From JASSUD01 sp031963045 (lineage in GTDB: Bacteria; Pseudomonadota; Gammaproteobacteria; Burkholderiales; Burkholderiaceae), in assembly GCA_031963045.1 (NCBI GenBank), contig JASSUK010000013.1:1-35080 (forward strand): DNA of 35,080 bases, given 5' to 3'. Both the position numbers and the translations under genes were made by a program. The first letter of the stretch is position 1. Every line of letters begins with the position of its first letter. Positions 9,216-17,270 of this stretch are shown here, one piece after another. A model generated the notes under the pieces. The model was not told the DNA's origin. It ran no database searches and worked only from the letters and a program-made list of their open reading frames with translations.

Positions 9216-9242
9216 AGCACATTTTAAAAACTGCAAAATTCT

Positions 9243-10526
9243 ATGTCCCACAATAAGGCCTTTCATTATCAAAACGACACACTCTATGTAGAAGGAGTGC
9301 CTGTTGAGCAGCTTGTAGAGCGCTTTGCTACCCCTTTGTATGTGTATTCTCGCGCTGCGCTTACCGCCGCCTATGAAGCCTATGCAAAAGCATGCGCTGG
9401 TCGGCGTGCACAAATTTGTTATGCAGTAAAAGCCAATAGTAATTTAGCGGTGCTGAATGTGTTTGCAAAATTGGGAGCCGGGTTTGATACGGTATCCGGT
9501 GGAGAGTTAGCCCGTGTACAGGCTGCAGGTGGGCAAGCGAATCGGGTGGTATTTTCAGGAGTAGGGAAATCTGCTAAAGAGATGGCTGCCGCTCTTGAGG
9601 CGGGCGTTAAATGTTTTAACGTTGAATCTTTTGCAGAAATGCATGCATTAAATAAGGTGGCTGGTACTTTAGGCCGGCGCGCACCCATTTCAATACGTGT
9701 GAATCCGCATGTAGATGCACACACCCACCCTTATATTGCTACCGGCTTAAAAACCAGTAAATTTGGTATCCATTTTGAACAAGCCTGCGAAGCGTATGAA
9801 ATAGCAGCCACGCTGCCTCACCTAGAAGTAGTAGGAATTGACTGCCATATAGGCTCTCAGCTCACCGCGATAGCGCCTTATCTTCAAGCGCTTGATACCT
9901 TATTAGATTTAGTCGAACAGGTAGAAGCAAAAGGCATGCATATCGCACATATTGATGTGGGCGGGGGGCTAGGCATTCGCTATCAAGATGAAAATCCTCC
10001 TGAGCCCGAGCATTTTGTACGTACGCTATTAGATTATGTCGACGCGCGAGGACATGGGCATCGAGAGATATTATTTGAGCCAGGACGCTCTTTAGTGGGC
10101 CCAGCAGGCGTGATGCTGACGCGGGTTGAGTATTTAAAGCCCAGTGAAGAAAAGAATTTTGTCATCGTCGATGCGGCTATGAATGATTTAGCCCGGCCTG
10201 CGGTCTATCAGTCTTACCATGAAATTCTCCCCGTCAGGCAAACCCCCAGCCCAGATGCACAGCCTGCGCTGTATGACGTGGTAGGTCCTGTATGTGAGAG
10301 CGGAGACTGGTTGGCACGCGAGCGGATATTAAGTGTAGTGCCTGGCGATATATTAGCCATATGCGCAGCGGGGGCGTATGGCTTTGTGATGAGTTCTAAT
10401 TACAATACACGACCACGTGCAGCAGAAGTCATGGTGGATGGTAACCAGGCGCACCTAATTAGAGCGAGAGAAAATGTGGAAGATCTATTCGCTAATGAAT
10501 ATTGTCTGCCAGATAATCCCGTTTAG
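9243..10526 (+). CDS. lysA: Diaminopimelate decarboxylase
   Basis: A 427-aa PLP-dependent enzyme that makes L-lysine from meso-diaminopimelate. Visible motifs are YAVKANSN with the PLP lysine K63, the HIGSQ and GGGLGIRY phosphate-binding segments, EPGRS, and C351-E-S-G-D, which supplies the catalytic Cys from the other subunit. The C-terminal sheet (GAYGFVMSSNYNTRPRAAEV) is typical. Length and motifs are complete, so lysine synthesis at this step looks intact, although endosymbionts of this group often lack other amino-acid pathways. Confidence 0.97.
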   Translation: MSHNKAFHYQNDTLYVEGVPVEQLVERFATPLYVYSRAALTAAYEAYAKACAGRRAQICYAVKANSNLAVLNVFAKLGAGFDTVSGGELARVQAAGGQANRVVFSGVGKSAKEMAAALEAGVKCFNVESFAEMHALNKVAGTLGRRAPISIRVNPHVDAHTHPYIATGLKTSKFGIHFEQACEAYEIAATLPHLEVVGIDCHIGSQLTAIAPYLQALDTLLDLVEQVEAKGMHIAHIDVGGGLGIRYQDENPPEPEHFVRTLLDYVDARGHGHREILFEPGRSLVGPAGVMLTRVEYLKPSEEKNFVIVDAAMNDLARPAVYQSYHEILPVRQTPSPDAQPALYDVVGPVCESGDWLARERILSVVPGDILAICAAGAYGFVMSSNYNTRPRAAEVMVDGNQAHLIRARENVEDLFANEYCLPDNPV

Positions 10527-10542
10527 ACCGTTCCTATTTAAT

Positions 10543-10675
10543 GGTAGGCTGGTGGTGAGGGACGAACCCAAACATGCATACCGCCGACCTATAATCATCG
10601 TTTTTGAATGCATATGCAGGTTTTAAAAGAACATCGGTCGTCATGTTGGGGTTCGTCCCTCACCACCAAACTACC
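10543..10675. repeat. REP/REPIN-like inverted repeat pair, copy 2
   Basis: The left arm begins GGTAGGCTGGTGGTGAGGG at 10543. The right arm ends at 10675 in the near-exact reverse complement. The spacer contains a short palindromic block, GCATATGC, also present in diverged form in the copies at 16192 and 18652. It lies between lysA and nudB. Confidence 0.83.
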
Positions 10676-10746
10676 GCCTCGTTATAAAAATACAAGTTGC
10701 TCCATAACTACTCCACAAAGCTTACAGTCGTAAAGCGGTAAAAACT

Positions 10747-11217
10747 ATGCTTGTATATAAAATCCCTGAGTCTGTATTAGTGGTTATACATACCCAAGAT
10801 TTACAGGTGCTATTACTGGAACGGGCAGGGCCTGGGAATAGATGGCAGTCAGTGACAGGCTCTAAAGAGCATCCACAGGAGTCACTAAAAGAGACAGCTT
10901 GCCGCGAAGTGCAGGAAGAAACAGGCTTGGTTATTGGGAGTGCAAATCTGCCTATGGATGCGCTGCGTGACTGGCAGTATCAGCTGAAATACGAGATATA
11001 TCCTATGTGGCAGTATCGTTATGCACCTGGTGTAACGCATAACACGGAGCATTGGTTTGGACTCACCGTACCCACTGACTTCTCCCCAACACTTTGTGCC
11101 GATGAGCACACTGCTTGGCAATGGTTACCTTGGCGTGAAGCGGCTACACGTTGTTTTTCGCCTTCTAACCATGACGCAATTTTGCAACTCCCTATGCAAA
11201 TGGCCTCTGCTTTCTAA
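10747..11217 (+). CDS. nudB: Dihydroneopterin triphosphate diphosphatase (Nudix, NudB)
   Basis: A 156-aa Nudix hydrolase. The Nudix box is read as TGSKEHPQESLKETAC followed by REVQEETGLV, with the Mg-binding REVQEE core. The one-residue offset of the first Gly and the WQSVTGSKE lead-in are characteristic of Burkholderiales NudB. NudB removes pyrophosphate from dihydroneopterin triphosphate in folate synthesis. The tail (HTAWQWLPWREAATRCFSPSN) also fits. Repeats flank the gene on both sides, and no strong ribosome site precedes it. Confidence 0.9.
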   Translation: MLVYKIPESVLVVIHTQDLQVLLLERAGPGNRWQSVTGSKEHPQESLKETACREVQEETGLVIGSANLPMDALRDWQYQLKYEIYPMWQYRYAPGVTHNTEHWFGLTVPTDFSPTLCADEHTAWQWLPWREAATRCFSPSNHDAILQLPMQMASAF

Positions 11218-11338
11218 TTGCTAGTTTAATTTAACTTAATTGGTTTATATTTCAATCAAATTTTGTTAAAGTTATTGATGTTACGCACGTTATAGAACGG
11301 TGAGTTGCTGCTAGACAGAGTGCAAAGATTAAAAGTAG

Positions 11339-11482
11339 GTGGTATGCATGTTGGAGTTCCTTCGTCACCGCCAACCTACCGTTCTTTGCCTTTTCTTGTG
11401 GTTAGTGGAGTTTTATAGAGCCCTTTTACATCGGCATCTTGGTAGGTTGGTGGTGAGGCACGAACCCCAACATGCATACCAC
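11339..11482. repeat. REP/REPIN-like inverted repeat pair, copy 3
   Basis: Arms 11339-11380 and 11441-11482 are near-perfect reverse complements. The outer ends read GTGGTATGCATGTTGG and the inner ends CCAACCTACC / GGTAGGTTGG. The pair is therefore turned inside out relative to copy 2, with the same unit in the opposite head-to-head arrangement. Located between nudB and a small gene. Confidence 0.83.
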
Positions 11483-11542
11483 AGTCTTTTTGAATACCTG
11501 CGTAACATCAGCAAGTTATCGAAATGAAAGAGGGGGAGAGAT

Positions 11543-11728
11543 ATGCTTACTGCGGCGTTCAACCAGCTCCGTCATGAAATCAAAGAAACCAAGCATGGAA
11601 TAAAAAGTGAATTTAATAGCAAGATCGAAAACCTCAAAACCAATATGATTAAATGGATGGTTAGCCTTTTCTTTGCGCAAGCTAGCTTAACAACTGCTGT
11701 AATAACTTGTATAAAAATATTTGGGTAG
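11543..11728 (+). CDS. Small coiled-coil protein with C-terminal membrane segment (DUF1640-like remnant)
   Basis: 61 aa. A charged helical part (MLTAAFNQLRHEIKETKHG, then SEFNSKIENLKTNM) is followed by one hydrophobic segment (WMVSLFFAQASLTTAVITC). This layout resembles the C-terminal third of DUF1640/CCDC90-type bacterial proteins, so the gene may be a shortened member. A good ribosome site (AGGGGGAGAG) lies 3 bases before the ATG and a strong terminator lies 17 bp after the stop, so it is probably a real expressed gene. Function unknown. Confidence 0.6.
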   Translation: MLTAAFNQLRHEIKETKHGIKSEFNSKIENLKTNMIKWMVSLFFAQASLTTAVITCIKIFG

Positions 11729-11745
11729 CCCTGCTATTCGTGCAC

Positions 11746-11781
11746 AAAAAAATAGGACCCATATGAGGGTCCTATTTTTTT
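11746..11781. terminator. Bidirectional Rho-independent terminator
   Basis: A perfect 15-bp stem, AAAAAAATAGGACCC (11746-11760) against its reverse complement (11767-11781), with a 6-base loop. It has a T-run on each strand and lies between the convergent 61-aa gene and sodB, so it can serve both. Confidence 0.92.
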
Positions 11782-11793
11782 GATGCACTAAAA

Positions 11794-12381
11794 TTAAGCA
11801 GCTGCGAAATTATCGCTAGCAAAATCCCAATTCACGATATTCCAGAAGCTTTCCACAAATTTGGGGCGTGCATTGCGGTAGTCGATGTAATAAGCATGTT
11901 CCCAAACATCAATGGTAAGCAGTGCAGTAGTGCCTTGGCTTAAAGGCGTGGCTGCATTACTGGTTTGCACAATCTCTAATGCACCATCAGCCTGTTTGAC
12001 CAACCATACCCATCCTGCGCCAAAGAGGGTGAGTGCAGCTTTGGTCCAGGCTTCTTTAAATTGCTCATAGGGCCCCCACTTTGCATTAATAGCATCGCCT
12101 AGCGCACCAGCAGGCGCTTTACCACCATTGGGGCTCACGCTATTCCAGAAAAAAGTATGGTTCCAAATCTGGGCTGCATTATTAAAAATGGGGCCTGCAG
12201 GGGCTTTTTTAATAATGGCTTCGAGAGAGTCATTTTCAAAAGGAGTGCCAGCAATCAAGGTATTGAGCGTGTTCACATAGGTTTGATGATGCCGGCCATA
12301 GTGAAACTCTAGTGTTTCTTGCGACATATGCGGCTCAAGCGCATTTTTTTCATAAGGTAGGGGGGGGAGGGTGTGTGTCAT
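11794..12381 (-). CDS. sodB: Superoxide dismutase [Fe]
   Basis: 195 aa when started at the ATG at 12381, which follows AGGA at 6 bases and gives the classic MTHTLPPLPY start; a frame extension of eight residues upstream is unlikely. The metal ligands are H27, H75, D158 and H162 (FHYGRHHQTYV, WNHTFFW, DVWEHAYY). Gln71 in NNAAQIWNH is the outer-sphere glutamine position typical of the iron enzyme. It removes superoxide in the cytoplasm. It follows msrB on the same strand, forming an oxidative-stress pair. Confidence 0.96.
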   Translation of the reverse strand: MTHTLPPLPYEKNALEPHMSQETLEFHYGRHHQTYVNTLNTLIAGTPFENDSLEAIIKKAPAGPIFNNAAQIWNHTFFWNSVSPNGGKAPAGALGDAINAKWGPYEQFKEAWTKAALTLFGAGWVWLVKQADGALEIVQTSNAATPLSQGTTALLTIDVWEHAYYIDYRNARPKFVESFWNIVNWDFASDNFAAA

Positions 12382-12447
12382 TATTTTCCTGAACTGTGGA
12401 GGCAAAAAAGAAGGAGATTCAATACAGAAAACGCAGAACTAATAGCT

Positions 12448-12816
12448 TTAAATGTCTGGTTGAAACTCAAGTGCAGCTGAATTAATACAATAACGTAAGC
12501 CTAAAGGAGCAGGGCCATCGGGAAATACATGTCCTAAATGTGCGTTGCAAGCGCCACAGCGCACTTCCGTACGTACCATGCCGTGGGAGTGATCCGGGTG
12601 CTCTGCTATTACCGTTTGGTTAATCGGTTGCTTAAAACTAGGCCATCCGCACTGGCTCTGATACTTCGCACTCGAAGTAAAAAGGGGCGTTGCGCAACAG
12701 ATGCAAAGATACTCTCCCTTTGCCCAGTGATCCCAATACTTTCCCGTAAATGCCGACTCCGTTGCTTGGCATTGGGTAACTTGATAGGCTAGATCCGATA
12801 AAGGTTTAGAGGACAT
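12448..12816 (-). CDS. msrB: Peptide methionine (R)-S-oxide reductase MsrB
   Basis: 122 aa. The MsrB fold shows the structural zinc cysteines C38/C41 and C87/C90 (CICC, CGAC), the CGWPSF motif, HSHGMVRTEVRC, and the catalytic Cys in LRYCINSAAL (C110). The enzyme repairs the R-epimer of methionine sulfoxide in proteins. It lies between xseA and sodB on the same strand. Confidence 0.96.
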   Translation of the reverse strand: MSSKPLSDLAYQVTQCQATESAFTGKYWDHWAKGEYLCICCATPLFTSSAKYQSQCGWPSFKQPINQTVIAEHPDHSHGMVRTEVRCGACNAHLGHVFPDGPAPLGLRYCINSAALEFQPDI

Positions 12817-12882
12817 ATGGATATATTCAGCGAAAAGTAAATTATAACGTCTCTTTTACATTTCTTTCTAAGGGCCCTAGAT

Positions 12883-14304
12883 TCAAGGATTACAGAAAGA
12901 CTGGACATCCATTACTTCACTGATTCCGATTTTGGCTCGCCCTTGCGCGACATGCACCTGAATATGCTGTCCGGGGAAAAATGCATCGACTGAACGTATG
13001 GCCTGCCCAGTTTGCGGGTCAATTAATGCAGCATATCCACGCTCTAATGTATGTTGTGGATTGAGCAATTCCAAGCGCGCTGCTCTGTTATGTAAGATAG
13101 CCTGCTGGGTTTTAAATACACGTGCTGTGCTTATATGAAGTTGACGGGTAAGCGGCTCTAGCAGAGCACGAGCATGTAAATAATTAGGACGAGCAGCGCG
13201 CAAACGCATCTGCAGCTTGGCAAGCTGATGCTGTCTACCTTGTGCCGTATGCGTAGTGATTTGCGTGAGCCGTCCAAAAAGATAACCGAGGTGTTTGCGC
13301 CTATGCTCAAGCTGCTGGCGAGGGCTCATAAGCCGCTGTGCTAAATAATCCATACGCTGAAAACGCTGTTCGATAAAGCGCATGCACGCTCTATTGAGCT
13401 GCATATGCATGGTTTTGAGCGTACGCCTGAGCGTCAGACACTCAGGACCCGCATACTCAGCAGCAGCGGTTGGTGTAGGCGCACGTACATCCGCTACAAA
13501 ATCTGCAATAGTGAAATCGGTTTCATGCCCTATGCCTGTAATAATAGGTAATGGGCAGGCCGCTATGGCATGAGCTAGTTTTTCATCATTAAAGGCCCAT
13601 AAATCTTCAATCGAGCCTCCACCACGGCAAAGCAATAAAACATCTACTTCAGCGCGCGCTCCTGCACACTTAATTTGCTCTAGCAACTGAGCCGCAGCCT
13701 GTGCACCTTGCACAGGAGCAGGATATAAGATAACGCGTATATGAGGAGAGCGCCGCGCGAGTGTGGTGAGTACGTCATGGAGCGCTGCAGCTTGCGGGGA
13801 AGTAATGATGCCGATTGTCTTGGGATGCAAGGGCAGGGCACGTTTACGCTCTGCGCTAAAGAGCCCTGCCTCTTCTAAAGTGCGTTTTAACCGTAAAAAT
13901 GCTTCGTACAGTCGCCCTAAACCAGTATGACGGATGCTATCGACAGTTAGCTGCAAATCCCCACGCGGTTCATAGAGCGTTGCAGTAGCACGCACTTCAA
14001 TATGATCCCCTTCTTGCGGGATCTTCTCAACATACGCAGTACGCGAACGAAACATCACACAGCGAATCTGCGCACCCGCATCCTTCAAAACAAAATACCA
14101 ATGCCCACTCGCAGCCTGTGTGAAATTAGAAATTTCACCAGAAATCCATGCCTGCGTAAAAGTCTGCTCTAGCCAGGTATGAATAGTGCGCGTCAATACG
14201 CTCACAGAAATCACGGCCTCTGCGCCAGAAGGCGCTGAGTGCGTGTTCTGCTGAGCAGAAGGTAAAAACGTACGCTGCTTGGGAATATTCCAGGAAGAGG
14301 CCAT
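12883..14304 (-). CDS. xseA: Exodeoxyribonuclease VII large subunit
   Basis: 473 aa. The N-terminal OB-fold (about 30-130; WISGEISNFTQAASGHWYF) is followed by the catalytic exonuclease VII domain (ITSPQAAALHDVLTTLARR, LLCRGGGSIEDLWAFND, GIGHETDFTIADFVAD, RAPTPTAAAEYA) and a helical coiled-coil part. With the small subunit XseB, not in this window, it degrades single-stranded DNA. The first 100 bp of the coding region and its upstream DNA are duplicated at 16749-17270. No strong ribosome site is visible before the ATG. Confidence 0.96.
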   Translation of the reverse strand: MASSWNIPKQRTFLPSAQQNTHSAPSGAEAVISVSVLTRTIHTWLEQTFTQAWISGEISNFTQAASGHWYFVLKDAGAQIRCVMFRSRTAYVEKIPQEGDHIEVRATATLYEPRGDLQLTVDSIRHTGLGRLYEAFLRLKRTLEEAGLFSAERKRALPLHPKTIGIITSPQAAALHDVLTTLARRSPHIRVILYPAPVQGAQAAAQLLEQIKCAGARAEVDVLLLCRGGGSIEDLWAFNDEKLAHAIAACPLPIITGIGHETDFTIADFVADVRAPTPTAAAEYAGPECLTLRRTLKTMHMQLNRACMRFIEQRFQRMDYLAQRLMSPRQQLEHRRKHLGYLFGRLTQITTHTAQGRQHQLAKLQMRLRAARPNYLHARALLEPLTRQLHISTARVFKTQQAILHNRAARLELLNPQHTLERGYAALIDPQTGQAIRSVDAFFPGQHIQVHVAQGRAKIGISEVMDVQSFCNP

Positions 14305-14418
14305 AGTTTTTTGAGCGCCTATCTAAGGCAATCGAAGGAGTTAGGTATAAGTAGGATTGCTACTTACTTTGGATATAGATCGTAGGATACAGATAAGGCG
14401 CTATAAAAAGCCAAATTT

Positions 14419-14500
14419 CAGAAAATTCCCGTAGACATTTTGATGGCCAAAACCATTACAAATAGGGGCTGTACAGATAAGTAATGTGGGGAGTTTTCTG
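14419..14500. promoter_or_regulatory. Nested inverted repeat upstream of cassette gene A1
   Basis: The 425-bp space between divergent xseA and A1 contains CAGAAAATTCCC (14419-14430), paired with GGGGAGTTTTCTG (14488-14500). Inside it CATTAC (14454-14459) pairs with GTAATG (14481-14486). All four arms are conserved in the duplicate at 16963-17044, while bases outside the stems vary more. It could be a structured leader or a protein-binding region; the sequence does not decide which. Confidence 0.5.
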
Positions 14501-14729
14501 TATGGCGAATCAGAAAAAGGTATGATATTCTTATCTCCTTTAATAGCAATAAGAGTTTTCTAGGGGCCAGTATATTGGTGCAATAGAAAATTATTCATAC
14601 GAAAAAAAACATAAGAAAAGCATAGGAAGAAATATTGAAACCTATATGCATACAATATTCTGGTGATCTGAGCGCGTTAACCGTACTGCATGATTACATT
14701 TTCGCCTCGTATGAGGAAAGGAGTGCAGC

Positions 14730-15785
14730 ATGCCAGGAGTAGGAAGTGTTCATTCTAATGCCAGTCTGAGAAGCTACGATTCAAGTTCCACTTCGCGTAA
14801 AGCTAAGTCGTTTCTAGCTGATGAAGGCTATGTCCTTATTAAGCCAGATGAACCAGTAGTGCCTAGAATCAAGTTCACGCATGCATCTTCACTTTTTGGC
14901 CCACAAGATGAAAAGTGGAACGTTAACGTAGAGTCTCTCAAAGAATTTGAAAAAAACATTCAGACGGCAAGCGTGTATGAAAAATATGCTTGTCATATCA
15001 AAGTAGATGCGATTTCTGCAGTGCAAACTGCTAAGAATGAAGAAGATATTAACCTATGGAATGATTTAGTTTCTAGAGCATTGGCCATTATTGAAGAGCT
15101 GAATGCTTCCCCTTTGTTAAATACAGAGCTGCGCAAAGAAATTTATAAAAAATGGGATAAACTTAATGCAGAGATTAAGGATTACGCTGATTCAGCGGGT
15201 ACGCCATTAGAGATTCCAAAATGCCAGTTGCTAATAGGTTTAGAGCGCTTAAATAAAAGCCTGGGTTATACCCTTGGATTTACAGTTAGTACTTGGGGTT
15301 GGGCAACGACTGTAGGGTTGCTAGTAGTGTCTAACATAGTGGCGGTTACTATACCTTTTCTTATCAGTACGCTGGCTGCATTGCTAAAACTAGGTACCTG
15401 GTTCTGGGCTGACCTGGCGAAAAAAGAAGAGCGTAATGCGCAAGAGATTCACGATGACATCTTTAATCCACTGACTCGTTCCCTGGAAACTATTATTGCT
15501 ATGTTTCCTGCTGATGGAAGAGATAGCGAGCAAAAGATGCTTCTTGTTGGGCAGGCAGAACAAAATAAAAAATTGGATTCACATACAGAAGCTCTTAAAC
15601 GTGAACTTGCTAACATCCAAGCAGAAAATAAAGAGCTCAAAGATAAAATGGATCAAATTTTACATACATCTGTTCTTAACCATACTCAGACAGACCTCAG
15701 TACCCTCCACGCAGAAAATAAAGAGCTCAGAGATAGAATGGATGTAATGGCCACTTTGCTTAAAGACTTTATACAAAAAAAGTAG
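14730..15785 (+). CDS. Cassette protein A1: hydrophobic core plus C-terminal coiled coil, unknown function
   Basis: 351 aa; I do not recognise the family. A Ser-rich N-terminus (MPGVGSVHSNASLRSYDSSS) is followed by a variable helical region, a conserved stretch with one or two membrane-type segments at about 180-228 (TVGLLVVSNIVAVTIPFLI, STLAALLKLGTWFW), then the conserved WADLAKKEERNAQEI and PADGRDSEQKMLLVGQ. The C-terminal coiled coil contains two near-repeats of AENKELKDKMD. A strong ribosome site AGGAAAGGAG ends 6 bases before the ATG. A smaller coiled-coil gene (B1) follows, and the pair is duplicated at 17271-18614. The hydrophobic segment plus coiled coil recalls secretion translocators or membrane-inserting effectors, but that is only a resemblance of layout. 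Confidence 0.8.
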   Translation: MPGVGSVHSNASLRSYDSSSTSRKAKSFLADEGYVLIKPDEPVVPRIKFTHASSLFGPQDEKWNVNVESLKEFEKNIQTASVYEKYACHIKVDAISAVQTAKNEEDINLWNDLVSRALAIIEELNASPLLNTELRKEIYKKWDKLNAEIKDYADSAGTPLEIPKCQLLIGLERLNKSLGYTLGFTVSTWGWATTVGLLVVSNIVAVTIPFLISTLAALLKLGTWFWADLAKKEERNAQEIHDDIFNPLTRSLETIIAMFPADGRDSEQKMLLVGQAEQNKKLDSHTEALKRELANIQAENKELKDKMDQILHTSVLNHTQTDLSTLHAENKELRDRMDVMATLLKDFIQKK

Positions 15786-15808
15786 TTCATATCCCTTATA
15801 ACCATTCA

Positions 15809-15839
15809 AATCAATGAAAACATCATCCTTTCATTGATT
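15809..15839 (+). other. Hairpin between A1 and B1
   Basis: An 11-bp perfect stem, AATCAATGAAA / TTTCATTGATT, with a 9-base loop. It is conserved in the duplicate (18307-18336). No T-run follows, so it is more likely a transcript-processing or stabilising hairpin that sets the A:B ratio than a full terminator. Confidence 0.5.
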
Positions 15840-15861
15840 AATTACCCGGAAAGTTTATAAA

Positions 15862-16116
15862 ATGTCTAATACTATTATTGCAAAAAACACTCAACAGCTA
15901 TTGCATAGCCAGCTTATAGAGTCCAGTAAAATAGAATCGCCTGAAAAACTTTCAGAGGCTGAAATAATTGATGATATAAACAAAAAAGTTGCCGATATTC
16001 GAAAAGACCACAAGGAAATGCTTCAAAAAATGGACGAAATGATAGGGATGCTAAAGGAAAAAATGAGTCAAGATAAATCTGCGAATAATAGCTCCTCCCA
16101 AAATCTGCCAGCGTGA
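15862..16116 (+). CDS. Cassette protein B1: small coiled-coil protein, unknown function
   Basis: 84 aa. It has a Gln/Ser-rich N-terminus (MSNTIIAKNTQQLLHSQ), an acidic hinge (EKLSEAEIIDD) and a C-terminal amphipathic helix (MLQKMDEMIGMLKEKM). It lies 76 bp after A1 with a hairpin between. The paralogue B2 at 18360 keeps the same layout. Small size, charge and position suggest a partner or chaperone of A, but no family was recognised. Confidence 0.72.
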   Translation: MSNTIIAKNTQQLLHSQLIESSKIESPEKLSEAEIIDDINKKVADIRKDHKEMLQKMDEMIGMLKEKMSQDKSANNSSSQNLPA

Positions 16117-16191
16117 TAGAATATTTTTGAATACAATAAAATAATTCGTAATCATCACTTTTGATCTGCGTATGCAGGTTTCAAAAGGATA

Positions 16192-16285
16192 GCGGTCATC
16201 ATGTCGGGGTTCGTATATCACCACCAACCTACAATGAACGGTAGGTTGGTGGTGACGAAGGAACCCCAACATGCACACCACCGAC
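16192..16285. repeat. REP/REPIN-like inverted repeat pair, copy 4 (left duplicate)
   Basis: Arms 16192-16233 and 16240-16285 are inverted copies of the same unit, separated by only 6 bases. This corresponds to the two right-hand units of the duplicate locus at 18652-18837; the leftmost unit is missing here. Confidence 0.83.
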
Positions 16286-16300
16286 TGATAATTATCGCTG

Positions 16301-16447
16301 TTACACAGAAAAATGCTGCAACAGCAATAACCCAGCCCCTGCCATAAAAATAAATACAAAAAATATAGGAATCACAATAGGCAGAAAAATGCGTCACATT
16401 TTTGCCTGTGGCGGTTTAGATTCTTGGTCGAGTATTTTTTCGTGCAT
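16301..16447 (-). pseudogene. Nonsense copy of the small membrane protein gene next to serS
   Basis: This matches the intact 48-aa frame at 18852-18998 along its whole length, but codon 18 has changed from TGG to TGA (16394-16396). The rest of the frame is still open to the same stop, so the loss is recent. It belongs to the left duplicate, whose serS copy is also dead. Confidence 0.75.
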
Positions 16448-16467
16448 TATCTTCAAATAAATAGATT

Positions 16468-16748
16468 TTAAGCTTCCAAAGGCACTAAATGCTCCATCCC
16501 ACCTAAATCAGGTTGTAGCGCTTTGGGAATAGTAAGGCTGCTATCTGCATTTTGGGAATTCTCAATGATCGCTACTAGAGTGCGGCCTACAGCAAGCCCT
16601 GAGCCATTTAATGTGTGCACTTGCTCCGGTTTTCCTTGCACATTGCGAAAACGCGCTTACATTTGGAGCGCTCGCCGCTGCTCTTCTAACTCCATAAAAG
16701 CGCGCGCATTCAATATATAACCGCGCTTGGCTAACTGCTCCGCCACGC
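16468..16748 (-). pseudogene. serS remnant (3' end joined to 5' part)
   Basis: 16468-16662 matches the serS 3' end (19019-19213) and 16655-16748 matches the serS 5' region (20241-20336). The two meet at an 8-bp word, GCTTGCAT in the intact gene (19206 and 20241) and GCTTACAT here. That is the signature of a 1,035-bp deletion between short direct repeats. The first 12 codons are absent: at 16748/16749 the sequence switches to xseA. It is not functional. Confidence 0.9.
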
Positions 16749-16849
16749 ACAGAAATCACGGCCTCTGCGTTGGAAGGCGCTGAGTGTGTGTTCTGCTGAG
16801 CAGAAGGTAAAAACGTACGCTGCTTGGGGAGATTCCAGGAAGAGGCCAT
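16562..16849 (-). pseudogene. Chimeric frame: XseA N-terminus read into out-of-frame serS
   Basis: The duplicated xseA start codon and first 34 codons (MASSWNLPKQRTFLPSAQ...) run across the duplication junction into serS in the wrong frame, giving a 95-aa frame. It retains the xseA upstream region, so it may be transcribed and translated. The tail is not a natural protein. Treat it as a duplication by-product. Confidence 0.7.
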
Positions 16850-16962
16850 GGTTTTTTGAGCGCCTATCTAAGGCAATCGAAGGAGTTAAGATAAGTAGGA
16901 TTATTACTTACTTTGGATATAGATCGTAGGATACAGATAAGGCACTATAAAAAGCCAAATTT

Positions 16963-17044
16963 CAGAAAATTCCCGTAGACATTTTTATGGTCCAAACCAT
17001 TACAAATAGGGGCTGTACAGATAGGTAATGTGGGGAGTTTTCTG
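16963..17044. promoter_or_regulatory. Nested inverted repeat upstream of cassette gene A2
   Basis: Duplicate of the element at 14419-14500. The outer stem CAGAAAATTCCC (16963-16974) and GGGGAGTTTTCTG (17032-17044) is unchanged, and so is the inner CATTAC/GTAATG pair. Confidence 0.5.
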
Positions 17045-17270
17045 TGTGGCGAATCAGAAAAAGGTATGATATTCTTGTTCTCATTAATAACAATAAGAGT
17101 TTTCTACGGGCCAGCATGGGTGCGATAGAAAATTATTCATACGAGAAAAATCATAAAAAAGCATAGGAAGAAATATTGAAGCCTATATGCATACAATATT
17201 TTGGTGATCTGAGTGCGTTAACCGCACTGCATGGTTACATTTTCTCCTCGTATGAGGAAAGGAGTGCGGC

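Noticed and set aside
11339..11527. Short plus-strand frame before the 61-aa gene
   Set aside because: It is made of the two arms of an inverted repeat, with no ribosome site.
16051..16359. 102-codon minus-strand frame downstream of B1
   Set aside because: It consists mainly of the palindromic repeat and the pseudogene copy in another frame.
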